From contig NZ_CP009241.1 in NCBI RefSeq assembly GCF_000758525.1, positions 5,270,001 through 5,334,000 of the forward strand: a stretch of DNA of 64,000 nt, given 5' to 3'. The notes under the pieces were generated by a model. It was not told the DNA's origin and searched no databases. It saw only the letters and a program-made list of their open reading frames with translations. The stretch is from Paenibacillus sp. FSL H7-0357. GTDB taxonomy: Bacteria > Bacillota > Bacilli > Paenibacillales > Paenibacillaceae. A program made the translations under genes and the position numbers. Below, piece by piece: positions 16,894 to 26,068 of the stretch. Positions within the stretch are counted from its first letter, which is position 1; the number at the start of each line of letters is the position of its first letter.

Positions 16894-18507
16894 TCAGCCC
16901 CGGTATTCCACGGGTGTAACTCCGGCATGCAACTTGAATGTCTTAATAAAATAGCTCTGGTTGTCATACCCAAGCTGCTCACAGATCTCACCGACCGTAG
17001 AGTTCGTTCCGTCCAGCAGCTCCTTGGCCCGCTCCATCTTCAGCTTGGTTACATATTCGATAAAAGTAGTGCCGGTTTCCTTCTTAAACAGCCTGCTGAA
17101 ATAGCTGGAATTCAGGTGCAAGTGATCCGCCACCTCATCCAGGCTGATTCTGGAGCCCAAACGCAGGGAGACATACTGGCAGGCTTCCATCACCTCGGCC
17201 CGCTTGCTCGCCCCGGCACCCGCACCTTTGGCGCGGGCGATGGATTTCAGGTGATTATCGAGCCATTCCCGCAGGGCAGGCAGTGAATCAATATCCACAA
17301 TCTCCTTATGCAGCGTATCCGCCGAATAAGCAGGCCGGACCGACTGCAGGGAATGCAGCTTCAGCTTCAGATCGAGCAGCAGCTTCAGCGTCCAATCCTT
17401 GACCACTTCCGGTGCATACTTCTCCTGCCGGATCTGCGCTATCCATTTATCCGTTATTAGGTGCGACAAATCACCGGACCTGCCCAGCAGCACCTCTCTC
17501 AGCTCCATACTGGCCTGGTCATAATGGGCGAACAGATTGTTGGTGTGGCCGCTGACCGGAGACTGCGGGGGTTTCCGCTTCGCAATCTCCCCCTGCTCCA
17601 GATAGAAACGTTGTTCTTCCCCCGCCAGCAGTTGGCCAAGCTGTTGCTTCAGGCCCTCCGGCGACCCGGTCCCTTCCCCTGTAATGAAGGACATTTGAAT
17701 CTTCAGCACCCTGAACAAGGTAGACTGGAGCATCTTCAGACCGGCGGCGGCTTCAGCATAAATATTGCCCTGAAGACCGGGCTTATAGGAGAATAACAGG
17801 AACGAAGACTTCACATTGTAACCGACATACAGCCCTCTCGGCTTCATTCCGTCCAGCACCTCATTCATCACATTGCACACGGCGAAATGCAGGGTCTGAT
17901 CCGAGGAGAAGCGGTATTTCACATGCCGGTAGTCCTCAAGATAGGCGATCACCGGCAGGCAGCTTTCTCCATTCTGGAACAATCCATATTCGGCAGCTTC
18001 ATCCATCCATTTCTCCGGCGAAAGCAGCGGCTGGTGGATAAAATTCTTGATGCTCCGCTCCTTGCGCAGCTCCCGGGTCTCCCCGAACAAATGCTTGATC
18101 CGGGAATTCTCCCAGCCTGTTTTGGTTTCCTCATCCAGCGATTCCTTGAATTTGCGCAGGAGCTGCACCAGATCCTCCGGGTCCAGCGCATCCTTCAGCA
18201 AATAATCCTGCACATTCAGCCTCATCGCCTGCTGGGCGTACTGGAATTCGTTGTGGCAGGAAAGAATGGCTATCCGCACCTCCGGCTTCAGCTCCTTCAT
18301 GAGTGAAGACAGCTCCAATCCGTTCATCCGCGGCATCCCGATATCCGTAATCAGAATATCCGGCATCTCCAGCCGGGCATGCTCCCAGGCGTTCCAGCCG
18401 TTCTCATGTGTCCCCATCAGACACAGGCCAAGCTCCTCCCAGCGGATACTTTCGGATAAAAGCTCGATTACAGGATAATCATCATCCACCAGCATGACTT
18501 TATACAT
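16894..18507 (-). CDS. AraC-type response regulator (YesN family)
   Basis: A 537-residue response regulator: receiver domain at about 1-120 with phospho-acceptor Asp in ILITDIGMPRMNG (about residue 55), DD pair near 8-10 and conserved Lys in YLLKDA; a middle region of about 250 residues; and an AraC-type double helix-turn-helix at the C-terminus (ISLDEVADHLHLNSSYFSRLFKKE cut at about 470-495, then QLGYDNQSYF). GGGAGGTGATC precedes the ATG. It overlaps the kinase gene by eight bases. It should activate the locus when the kinase detects extracellular sugar. Confidence 0.93.
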   Translation of the reverse strand: MYKVMLVDDDYPVIELLSESIRWEELGLCLMGTHENGWNAWEHARLEMPDILITDIGMPRMNGLELSSLMKELKPEVRIAILSCHNEFQYAQQAMRLNVQDYLLKDALDPEDLVQLLRKFKESLDEETKTGWENSRIKHLFGETRELRKERSIKNFIHQPLLSPEKWMDEAAEYGLFQNGESCLPVIAYLEDYRHVKYRFSSDQTLHFAVCNVMNEVLDGMKPRGLYVGYNVKSSFLLFSYKPGLQGNIYAEAAAGLKMLQSTLFRVLKIQMSFITGEGTGSPEGLKQQLGQLLAGEEQRFYLEQGEIAKRKPPQSPVSGHTNNLFAHYDQASMELREVLLGRSGDLSHLITDKWIAQIRQEKYAPEVVKDWTLKLLLDLKLKLHSLQSVRPAYSADTLHKEIVDIDSLPALREWLDNHLKSIARAKGAGAGASKRAEVMEACQYVSLRLGSRISLDEVADHLHLNSSYFSRLFKKETGTTFIEYVTKLKMERAKELLDGTNSTVGEICEQLGYDNQSYFIKTFKLHAGVTPVEYRG

Positions 18508-20311
18508 CCCGGATCACCTCCCTATGCGGAATAAACATCTTGATTGCTGTACCATCGCCTGCTATGCTGCTGACTTCAATAGCAAATTCCCCGCCAAAAA
18601 GAATTCTCATCCGCTCGACCACATTATGCAGTCCCATGCCGGAAAAAGAGCCCTTAGGCTCTGCCTTGCCGGAAAGGCTCTCCGCTTCCAAGCTTATCTT
18701 GCGGGTAAGGCTGGATAATTCGCTGCTGTCCATCCCCCGCCCGTTGTCCTCAACCGTGAGCACGATGAACTTCTCTTCCACGACTGCCCGGATGCTGATC
18801 GTTCCCGGCTTTTGGCTGAGACCGTGAATAAGCGCGTTCTCGACAAGCGGCTGAAGAAAGAAACGCGGCACTTTAAGGAGAAAAGCTTCCGGATCAATAT
18901 CCAGCTGAAGCGCGGCCTCTTCCTTCTGGCGCAGATTCATCAAGCTGACATAATGGGAGACCAGGTCGATCTCCTCATGCAGGAAAATCTCATCCTCCTC
19001 ACGGCTGATCGTCATCCGCAGCAGCATGGACAATGAACCGATCATTTTGGCGCTGTCCGGGTCTCCCCGCTTCATGACCTTCATCCGGATCGAGTTGAGC
19101 ACATTAAAGAGAAAATGCGGGTTGATCTGGGCCTGGAGCATTTTGAGCTCCGCTTTTCTTTTGCGCGCCTGGGTGTCGGATACTTCGGCTATCATTTCCT
19201 TGACCCGGTCCAGCATCTGATCGAACAGCAGGCCCAAGCGCCCGATCTCGTCATTGCCCCGGACCCCCGAACGCACCAGCAGATTGCCCCGCTGCACTGC
19301 CGTTGTCACTTTGCCGAGGCGCACCAGCGGCTTCGTAAAGGCACGGACCAGTGTGATCAGCAGCAGCAGAAACACAAAAAAGGAAATGAGCTGTATGGTA
19401 AATACCCGGTTGAAGATGGAGCTGATATCGACAATGCTCTGTGAATATGGCTGCATCAGCACAAGCCTCCAGCCGTTGAACGGAATCTGCTGCTGGGCGA
19501 CCAGATACCGCTCTCCTGCTATGGAAACCACAGAGGAATCCTTGAGATGATCCACAGCGGCGGTGTATGGAAACGGCTTGCCGATACTTTCGGGATCGCC
19601 ACCGGAAACGATCATGCCGGCACTGTCCAGCAGCGTCACCTTCTGGCCGGCGGAAAGATTGCCAAAAATTGAATGGAGCTGATCCTCCATAATCGTGACA
19701 ATGGCATAGCCGTAAATCTCTGTGCTGTCCAGCCGCAGCGTACGGGCAACGGTCAACTGATACGGATGATCAAATTTGTCATAGGAGAAGTCGGTAGACT
19801 CGACACCTATCCAATAGGATTCCAGCCCTTTCAGTTCCATCAGCTTCTGGAACCAGGGCTTTTTCTTAAGATCCAGCGGATTGTAATCGCTAACAGAATA
19901 GTTCATATAGTAAGCATTGTTGGTCAGCAGAATCGTAACATAGCAGTTCTGGCCTACAACCGTAAGGGTATCAAGCTGCTCCAGCACCTGGTTGCTGTCC
20001 ATAAAGCGTTCATATTCATTGCCGCTGGCATTGCCCGAGGCCACCAGCTTGAAATAGGCTCTCAGCCCGGGATTGGTCTGCACGTAATTGGCAATGGTCA
20101 CCATTCCCTTCAAGCTGTTCATTACTGAACCGCTCACCAGCTGCAGGGAATCCTCCGCATTTGAAACCGCTTGCCGTTTTACAGCCTCTTGGGTCAAGGA
20201 ATTATAAATGATTAGTGTCAGAGCGGCTGGAACGAGAATGCAAGCCACAGCTGCCAGGATCAGCTTATGGCGGATCGATTTAGGGGCAAGTTCCCTCAGT
20301 CTGCCAATCAT
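18500..20311 (-). CDS. Sensor histidine kinase (YesM/LytS-type)
   Basis: A 603-residue membrane kinase. Helix 1 (about 17-39), a roughly 250-residue extracellular dCache-like sensor, helix 2 (about 295-318), HAMP, then the His_kinase domain with QAQINPHFLFNVLNSI carrying the phospho-His, and a HATPase domain with VEDNGRGMDSSEL and GSFSGMGLHNVVERM. It pairs with the AraC-type regulator that follows with an eight-base overlap. Position behind the substrate-binding protein suggests control of sugar uptake and degradation. Confidence 0.93.
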   Translation of the reverse strand: MIGRLRELAPKSIRHKLILAAVACILVPAALTLIIYNSLTQEAVKRQAVSNAEDSLQLVSGSVMNSLKGMVTIANYVQTNPGLRAYFKLVASGNASGNEYERFMDSNQVLEQLDTLTVVGQNCYVTILLTNNAYYMNYSVSDYNPLDLKKKPWFQKLMELKGLESYWIGVESTDFSYDKFDHPYQLTVARTLRLDSTEIYGYAIVTIMEDQLHSIFGNLSAGQKVTLLDSAGMIVSGGDPESIGKPFPYTAAVDHLKDSSVVSIAGERYLVAQQQIPFNGWRLVLMQPYSQSIVDISSIFNRVFTIQLISFFVFLLLLITLVRAFTKPLVRLGKVTTAVQRGNLLVRSGVRGNDEIGRLGLLFDQMLDRVKEMIAEVSDTQARKRKAELKMLQAQINPHFLFNVLNSIRMKVMKRGDPDSAKMIGSLSMLLRMTISREEDEIFLHEEIDLVSHYVSLMNLRQKEEAALQLDIDPEAFLLKVPRFFLQPLVENALIHGLSQKPGTISIRAVVEEKFIVLTVEDNGRGMDSSELSSLTRKISLEAESLSGKAEPKGSFSGMGLHNVVERMRILFGGEFAIEVSSIAGDGTAIKMFIPHREVIRDV

Positions 20312-20335
20312 ATCGGATGTCCCCCTGAAACAAGT

Positions 20336-20380
20336 AGAAACGGTGCGCCTCCCCTTTTATGAAGGAAGGCATCCGTTTCT
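20336..20380. repeat. Intercistronic hairpin between binding protein and kinase
   Basis: AGAAACGG (20336-20343) pairs with CCGTTTCT (20373-20380), with further inner pairing and no T run on the minus strand. Such a hairpin after a binding-protein gene can protect its mRNA 3' end and give it more product than the kinase. Role inferred. Confidence 0.55.
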
Positions 20381-20412
20381 GCAAGAAGTATAAGGTTAAA
20401 ACATTATATCAA

Positions 20413-21807
20413 TTATTTTTTGTTGGCAGCAATAATTTTGTCGACCCGCTCCTTGGCGTTTTTCACCGTTGTATCCACATCCTGATCGCCGAGGATCATT
20501 TTCTCGTATTCTTCATTGATCGCTTTGTAGACCTCAGCCTGGTAAGTAGCGGGTGGAATAATCGCCGAAGCTTTTGAAGCTACGAGAGTATCTACCAGTG
20601 ACTTTTTGTCCACCTTCTCCGGATTTTTGGTGCCGGTGAGAATCGTATCAATGATGCCTTCCACCTGATCGCTGGTCACCTTGCTCCAGGCCGGGATGTT
20701 TTTACCTTGGACAAGCTGTCCCTCCGTTGTGTACCAGCGCACAAACTTGTAAGCCGCTTCTTTGTTCTTGGATTTGGCTGCCACAGCTACATAGTCTGTA
20801 GTAACCGGAGTCAGACCGTTCTCATCGCCTGCAGTGTTCTTAGGGAACGGGGCAACCGCCACATTAAAGTTCAAAGGCACCTTTTCCGTACCGCCAATTT
20901 CCGTGTTCATCCAGCTGCCGATCAGAATCATGCTGGCGGATTGGTTAAAGAATTGCGTCCGGTAGGCCAGCTTCTGGGAGATCATGTCGGAGTAGGGCAC
21001 CGAGGATTTATCCTCTTTCTCCATCCGCAGTCTCAGCTCAAGCGTCGCCTTGAAGTTCGGATCGTCCAGATTGGACGTGCCATCGGCTTTGAGAAACTCG
21101 GAGTTCTGCGGTTGATTCTCCAGCTTCAGCTTCAGGAATTCCATCCAGCCGCCGGCTTGAGGGCCATGGAAGTAGGTTCCGTAGCGTTTCTCTGCGCCTT
21201 CACCTTTAGTCAGCTTCTTGGCGTAGTCGGCAAATTCATCCCAGGTCCATTCGGCCGGCACCGCAAGACCCGCTTCGTCCAATTGGTCCTTGTTTAGCAG
21301 CACATACCATGGATTGAATTTGCCCGGGAGCGCATAGACCTTGCCGTCCAGATGGGTATCCACCTTGTAATCCTCTTCCACCTTATAGTTATCCTTGGCA
21401 ATGTACTCATCCAGCGGTTCCGCCATGCCAAGCGCGACACGCTGCGCATAACCCGCCGCATCGCTGAACATCAGAATGTCCATTTGGGCGGAGGACGCTG
21501 CCTCCAGATCCAGCTTTTTGAAGGCCTCCTGTGTATCTCCCTTCTCGCTGAGCTGTACCAGCTCAATCTTCACTCCCGGAGTTGCCGCTTCATAAGCCTC
21601 CAGCGTATGCTTCCAGTTATAGGCTTCCTCAGTACCGTAGGTGTAGAGCCGCAGATTGGTAGTCTCGGTGCTGCCGGAGGCCCCGCCGTTTGTGCCTGCA
21701 GTCGCTCCACCGTCCGCAGCATTGTTATTGTTATTACCGCCGCAGCCCGACAGCAGGCTTAACATCAGAACCCCCGTAATTGCTCCTGCCCATACTTTTG
21801 TTCTCAT
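20413..21807 (-). CDS. Carbohydrate ABC transporter substrate-binding lipoprotein
   Basis: A 464-residue family 1 extracellular solute-binding protein. The N-terminal signal ends in LSLLSGC, a lipobox, followed by an Asn/Gly-rich linker. The body has the SBP_bac_1 pattern (WTWDEFADYAKKL near 200). The start MRTKVWAG at 21807 follows GAGGAGGG. It lies downstream of its two permeases, with its own promoter and cre-like site in the 155-base gap. No ATPase gene is in the locus, as usual for transporters served by a shared MsmX-type ATPase. Confidence 0.92.
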   Translation of the reverse strand: MRTKVWAGAITGVLMLSLLSGCGGNNNNNAADGGATAGTNGGASGSTETTNLRLYTYGTEEAYNWKHTLEAYEAATPGVKIELVQLSEKGDTQEAFKKLDLEAASSAQMDILMFSDAAGYAQRVALGMAEPLDEYIAKDNYKVEEDYKVDTHLDGKVYALPGKFNPWYVLLNKDQLDEAGLAVPAEWTWDEFADYAKKLTKGEGAEKRYGTYFHGPQAGGWMEFLKLKLENQPQNSEFLKADGTSNLDDPNFKATLELRLRMEKEDKSSVPYSDMISQKLAYRTQFFNQSASMILIGSWMNTEIGGTEKVPLNFNVAVAPFPKNTAGDENGLTPVTTDYVAVAAKSKNKEAAYKFVRWYTTEGQLVQGKNIPAWSKVTSDQVEGIIDTILTGTKNPEKVDKKSLVDTLVASKASAIIPPATYQAEVYKAINEEYEKMILGDQDVDTTVKNAKERVDKIIAANKK

Positions 21808-21865
21808 TTCTATAACCCTCCTCAAAGTTTTCTTCGGCTTTCACTTACATGAAACTAACAACTGA

Positions 21866-21885
21866 ATTATAGAATACGCTTTCAT
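21866..21885 (-). promoter_or_regulatory. cre-like site overlapping a TATAAT box
   Basis: On the minus strand the 15 bases from 21885 to 21871 read ATGAAAGCGTATTCT and fit the CcpA cre consensus WTGNAANCGNWNNCW at every defined position. TATAAT (21871-21866) overlaps its end, about 60 bases upstream of the binding-protein start. A site over the -10 region predicts catabolite repression. No convincing -35 was found. Confidence 0.6.
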
Positions 21886-21962
21886 TTGACACATGAAACA
21901 ATATTTACTTTTATTGAATTATTTTTACTTCTATTAAATATAGGAGAGTTCCCGCTTGCAGC

Positions 21963-22802
21963 TTATCCTTTAACACCGCCAAGAGCAATTCCTTCGATAA
22001 CACTTTTTTGGCCAAGGATAAAGATAATAATGAGCGGAAGAATTGCCGACACTGCGGCCGCCATGATCAGGGAATAGAACTCTCCACTCATGGAAGTGAA
22101 TTTCTGAATGGCTATTGGAAGGGTCAGCAGCTTGTCGCTTCGGATAAAGATCAGCGGATTCTGATAATCATTCCAGGTCCAGATGAACCGGAGTATAGCA
22201 TAAGTAGCCACAGCAGGCTTCACCAGCGGAAGTGCAATCGACCAGAAGATTCTCGGGTGGCCTGCACCGTCTATTTTAGCTGATTCAATGAACTCCTGAT
22301 GCAGTCCCATAAAGAACTGCCGCAGCATAAAGGTTCCAAGAACACTGAAACTGCCGAGCAGAATCAGTCCAAAATGGCTGTCAAACAGCCCGATATTACG
22401 GTATAGGATAAACTGCGGTATCAGGATCGCCTGTCCCGGAATCATATACGTCACTAGTACGATCATAAACAAGAAATTGCTGGAGCGGAATTTGATCTTC
22501 GAAAAGCCGTAGGCGGCCATTGCCGAGACCAGACAGGATAACGCCGTCGTGATCAGCGCCACTTTGATCGAGTTCCAGTAATATAGAGTGAACGGGTAAT
22601 CCCCGAACCAGACTTCCTTGTAATTCTCAATGGCATTCCACTTCTTGGGGAGCCACTGGATCGGGTAAGCAAACACTTCCGACTCTACTTTGAACGACGT
22701 TACCAGCATCCATATAAAAGGCAGCAGGAACAAAACACTTCCCGCAAACATTACAACCGTAATAATTACTTTGCGCCAGTCCAAGCCTGTGCGTATTTCC
22801 AT
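21963..22802 (-). CDS. Carbohydrate ABC transporter permease, MalG type
   Basis: A 279-residue inner-membrane permease with six helices and the binding-protein-dependent permease motif region around ESAKIDGAGHPRIFWSIALP (EAA loop, about 180-200) that contacts the ATPase. It ends with IEGIALGGVKG, typical of MalG/LacG members. The gene begins 25 bases after the MalF-type permease and likely pairs with it to import oligosaccharides bound by the lipoprotein encoded downstream. Confidence 0.93.
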   Translation of the reverse strand: MEIRTGLDWRKVIITVVMFAGSVLFLLPFIWMLVTSFKVESEVFAYPIQWLPKKWNAIENYKEVWFGDYPFTLYYWNSIKVALITTALSCLVSAMAAYGFSKIKFRSSNFLFMIVLVTYMIPGQAILIPQFILYRNIGLFDSHFGLILLGSFSVLGTFMLRQFFMGLHQEFIESAKIDGAGHPRIFWSIALPLVKPAVATYAILRFIWTWNDYQNPLIFIRSDKLLTLPIAIQKFTSMSGEFYSLIMAAAVSAILPLIIIFILGQKSVIEGIALGGVKG

Positions 22803-22827
22803 AGTTTCTCTTCCCTCCCTTGCCGCC

Positions 22828-23766
22828 CTAGTAATTGACCCATTTTTTCTCTGCCAGCCACTGGCCGAAAGTAATCAGCATCACGAAGATGAACAAGACC
22901 ACAGCGATGGCCGACGCATAACCCACCTTCAGATTTACAAAAGCTGTATCGTATAAATACCAGACCATCATTGTCGTTGAGCCGATGGGGCCGCCCTGCG
23001 TCAGGACAGCGATAATATCAAACACTTTAAAAGTGGCAATAATACCGGTTACAAGAAGAAAAAAGGTGGTTGGTGACAGCAGCGGGAAGGTGATCCGTCT
23101 GAATTTTGTCCAGGCGCCTGCTCCGTCAATGTCGGCCGCCTCATACAAATCCTTCGGAATGGACTGCAGTCCGGCGATGTAAATAATCATATTGAAGCCG
23201 ATGGAGATCCAGACAGAGATCATCATGATCGAGATCAACGCGAAATGCGGATCAGCAATCCATTTCGGCGGGTCGGCAATCCCGATGGCCTTGAGCATTT
23301 CATTAATAGGTCCATAGGAGGGCTGGAACAGCACCTGCCATACGATGGCTACCGCTACGGTCATGGACACATAAGGAACGAAATAGGCAATTTTGAAATA
23401 TCCCTTCATATACACATAACGGTCAATCAGAATCGCCAGCACCATCGACACCAGCAAATACACCGGCACCGTCAGCAGAAACAGAAAATTGTTGCGCACC
23501 GAACGGATGAACATCTCGTCCTGCAGCAGATTGGTGAAATTCTGCAGGCCTACCCAGCGGATGCCGTCAAAGCCCTGAACAAAGTTCCAATCGGCAAATC
23601 CGAGGAATAACGTGGCGATGATCGGAATCAGCACCAGTATCGTCACCCCGATCAGCATCGGGCTTACGAACAGCAGTCCGGAAAGCGTCTCACCCTTTTG
23701 CAGCGACCAGGCTCTACGGCTGCGCACAGGCGGTTGTTGCGGTAAAGTTTCCAGGTTTTGTCCCAT
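22828..23766 (-). CDS. Carbohydrate ABC transporter permease, MalF/UgpA type
   Basis: A 312-residue permease with six helices and the EAA loop YEAADIDGAGAWTKFRRITFP. ATG 23766 (MGQNLE) is preferred over a GTG three codons earlier because GAGGTG is six bases upstream. It is the first gene of the polysaccharide locus and partners the MalG-type permease. Short N-terminal cytoplasmic tail (about 30 residues) precedes the first helix. Confidence 0.92.
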   Translation of the reverse strand: MGQNLETLPQQPPVRSRRAWSLQKGETLSGLLFVSPMLIGVTILVLIPIIATLFLGFADWNFVQGFDGIRWVGLQNFTNLLQDEMFIRSVRNNFLFLLTVPVYLLVSMVLAILIDRYVYMKGYFKIAYFVPYVSMTVAVAIVWQVLFQPSYGPINEMLKAIGIADPPKWIADPHFALISIMMISVWISIGFNMIIYIAGLQSIPKDLYEAADIDGAGAWTKFRRITFPLLSPTTFFLLVTGIIATFKVFDIIAVLTQGGPIGSTTMMVWYLYDTAFVNLKVGYASAIAVVLFIFVMLITFGQWLAEKKWVNY

Positions 23767-23821
23767 GTCTAACACCTCAATAGTTTCGTTATTGGTTGTG
23801 CGCTGTTTATAAATTTAGTAT

Positions 23822-23854
23822 AAAAAAAATACCGCCAGCGCTTTGACGGTATTT
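23822..23854 (-). terminator. Terminator of the 2Fe-2S protein gene
   Basis: AAATACCG (23827-23834) pairs with CGGTATTT (23847-23854), and the minus strand runs on into eight T. It lies directly after the stop at 23876. Confidence 0.8.
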
Positions 23855-23875
23855 TGATCATATTGGATGTAATTT

Positions 23876-24235
23876 TTACTTCTTCTTTTTGCCCTTCGCA
23901 TCTTTCTCGGTTGCTGCAATGAGCCCTCCATCGTAAGTATAGAGCACGTTGTCTTCCAGACGTTCGCCTTCCAGAACCTTGCGCACCAGCGCTTTGGCCG
24001 ATTTGGGGGTAATCTCCTTATACCATACGCCTTCCGGATAGGAAATCACTACGCAGGCATCCGAGCATCTTCCGTTGCAGCGGGTAACCGTCGTATGAAC
24101 CTGCCGCTCCGCGCCCTGCTTCTCGATCTCATCCTCTATTGCATCAGCCACCTCTTCACCCTTATGCTTTCTGCAGCTGCTCCCATTGCAGATCAGCAGA
24201 TGGCTTACTGTTCCTTGCAAATTCCAGGTCGTCAT
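23876..24235 (-). CDS. Thioredoxin-like [2Fe-2S] ferredoxin-domain protein
   Basis: A 119-residue soluble protein with the cysteine set CNGSSC (about 16-21) and RCNGRCSDAC (about 54-63), matching small (2Fe-2S) ferredoxin-domain proteins of the thioredoxin-like fold. The C-terminus is Lys-rich. ATG 24235 follows GAGGTGGGAG. It is transcribed away from the Btr-like regulator, with a Fur box between, so iron control of both is plausible. An electron-transfer or cluster-related role in iron metabolism is inferred. Confidence 0.82.
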   Translation of the reverse strand: MTTWNLQGTVSHLLICNGSSCRKHKGEEVADAIEDEIEKQGAERQVHTTVTRCNGRCSDACVVISYPEGVWYKEITPKSAKALVRKVLEGERLEDNVLYTYDGGLIAATEKDAKGKKKK

Positions 24236-24332
24236 GGAAACTCCCACCTCTTTCTGAACAATAATACCTTTACATGAATTCTTCTAAACTCTACCTATTG
24301 CCCGGACAATCGTCAATAGGGTGAAAGGCTGC

Positions 24333-24358
24333 TATAATACAAATGAGAATGATTATCA
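24333..24358 (+). promoter_or_regulatory. Promoter with Fur box, Btr-like regulator
   Basis: TATAAT (24333-24338) is followed by TGAGAATGATTATCA (24344-24358), one mismatch in the left arm of the 7-1-7 Fur box TGATAATnATTATCA. The box covers the expected transcription start, so iron-loaded Fur should repress. Confidence 0.85.
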
Positions 24359-24382
24359 AACATCAAAGGAGTGATTCTATCC

Positions 24383-25999
24383 ATGCCTCTCCGGCAACCT
24401 GGCGATTCCCGCCCTCATTCCCATCATTTCTACTTCCCGGTACGTGTTGAAAATCTAACCGGATTAGCCGCAAGCATTGCTCCCGGATCCTCCGGACACT
24501 TGTCTATTATTGTAACCGGAGGCAGCGGAACTATCGATATTCAAGACGAACGCCTTAGCCTCTCAGGCGGCAGCATGCTGTGCTGCAGCACACAGCCCGG
24601 TGTTTCTCTGAGCCCGCAGCATCAGTTGCAGGGTGTATGGATTGAATACTCTACATTTCCGCTGCTGAGCAATCAGACAAATCCCCTGAACGACAGGCAC
24701 CCGTTGGGGAATTGCTCGACTAAGGTTTGCACACTCGCAGCCCGCCTGCTGAGAGTCTGGGAGGGGAGCGAAATTCAGTCCCCTTTCACCGTACAGCAGT
24801 TATTCACCGAATTGCTGACTGAGCTTCATGGCGAAATCAGAGAGAACAGCCAGTCCCCGGCGCATTGGCTTGACCGCGTGCTGGAATATATAGAAGCACA
24901 TTATTCCGAGGATATCACAAGAAGTCAGATGGCCGAACGGGCAGGAGTTAGCCCGGAACACTTCTCGCGGGTCTTCCGCAAAGCTACCGGACAAACCTTC
25001 AACGAATATGTAACCCTGCAGCGCATCCGCAGAGCCCAGAAGCGGATGCTGACCGGTGCTCCGAATTTGTCTCAGCTTGCGCTGGAGGTCGGCTATGTTG
25101 AGGGGACCTACTTAAGCCGGAAATTTAAGCAGGTCGTTGGTATTTCTCCTGCAGCCTACCACCGTAAGAATAAAAGAATTGTGGCCCTCAATTTCAACCA
25201 TACCGCAAGCCTGCGGGCTCTGGAGATTACGCCACAGCTCGGAGTGTATTCCGGGTGGATGGAACGTCATGAGACGGTTCCTTCTGCGCTTAAGCTTCAG
25301 CTCGAAGGCAGCAGCGCGGCCATGCTCTATAATAGGGTTGCCGCTGTGCGCCCGGATGTCATCATCAGCTATGACCTCCCCGGAGAGAGCAAGCAGCTGC
25401 TGCCGGTAGCTCCAGTGATAGAGCTGCCTTACATGCAAATGGACTGGCGCGAGCAGTTTCGGATGATTGCCGGGATTGCAGACCGGCAGCCCCAGGCCGA
25501 AGCCTGGTTGAGACATTATGATCAGCTTTGCTACGAAGCTAACCTGCAATTGGACCGGCTGCTTGGCGCACGGGGCACAGCCGTCATTTGGGAGTTCGGC
25601 ACGAGCAGCGCGTACTGCTTCAGCAGCAGCTATGGCCATGGCTGCCAGATTTTATATGGCGATCTCGGCTTTCAGCCGCCCGGCGTCTTGATGGAGCACG
25701 GGCTGATGAACCGTGGTTATCTGGAAATACCGGCTGAGCAAATAGCCGATTATCCGGCAGATCATATCTTCTTCACCAGCAGCGCTTCAACCGCTGAGGG
25801 CCAGCGGCGCTTCGAGACCCTGCTGCGCTCCGCCCGCTGGCAGGAGCTTGACGCAGCCCGCAGCGGGCATGTCTATCTCCTCGATCAGCCGGACATGTTC
25901 TATGGGTTTGATCCCCTCTCTTCATTGGCTCAGCTAAAGACGCTAATGAGAACAATAAGATCACAAATTTCCATAGGACAAGATCACATTAAGCCATAG
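24383..25999 (+). CDS. AraC regulator with siderophore-binding domain (Btr-like)
   Basis: A 538-residue two-part activator. An N-terminal cupin-like region leads to an AraC helix-turn-helix pair (about 165-265, with MAERAGVSPEHFSRVFRK and LALEVGYVEGTYLSRKFK). The C-terminal 260 residues are a periplasmic-binding-protein-like domain (RVAAVRPDVIISYDLPG) related to FeuA-type proteins. In B. subtilis, Btr binds bacillibactin and activates feuABC. The start 24383 fits an extended AAAGGAGTGAT site. The adjacent binding protein and two Fur boxes support the same role here; which siderophore is sensed is unknown. Confidence 0.9.
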   Translation: MPLRQPGDSRPHSHHFYFPVRVENLTGLAASIAPGSSGHLSIIVTGGSGTIDIQDERLSLSGGSMLCCSTQPGVSLSPQHQLQGVWIEYSTFPLLSNQTNPLNDRHPLGNCSTKVCTLAARLLRVWEGSEIQSPFTVQQLFTELLTELHGEIRENSQSPAHWLDRVLEYIEAHYSEDITRSQMAERAGVSPEHFSRVFRKATGQTFNEYVTLQRIRRAQKRMLTGAPNLSQLALEVGYVEGTYLSRKFKQVVGISPAAYHRKNKRIVALNFNHTASLRALEITPQLGVYSGWMERHETVPSALKLQLEGSSAAMLYNRVAAVRPDVIISYDLPGESKQLLPVAPVIELPYMQMDWREQFRMIAGIADRQPQAEAWLRHYDQLCYEANLQLDRLLGARGTAVIWEFGTSSAYCFSSSYGHGCQILYGDLGFQPPGVLMEHGLMNRGYLEIPAEQIADYPADHIFFTSSASTAEGQRRFETLLRSARWQELDAARSGHVYLLDQPDMFYGFDPLSSLAQLKTLMRTIRSQISIGQDHIKP

Positions 26000-26030
26000 T
26001 GTTCACCGGTTGAAATCTGTAAAGTGTAAA

Positions 26031-26048
26031 TGAGAATGATAATCGTTC
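26031..26048 (+). promoter_or_regulatory. Fur box of the siderophore-binding protein gene
   Basis: TGAGAATGATAATCGTTC contains overlapping 7-1-7 half-sites: GAATGAT (26034-26040), one base, ATCGTTC (26042-26048). It sits 21 bases before the TTG start, so Fur would block transcription of this gene separately from the regulator. Confidence 0.8.
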
Positions 26049-26068
26049 TACATAAGGAGGCCTATAAG

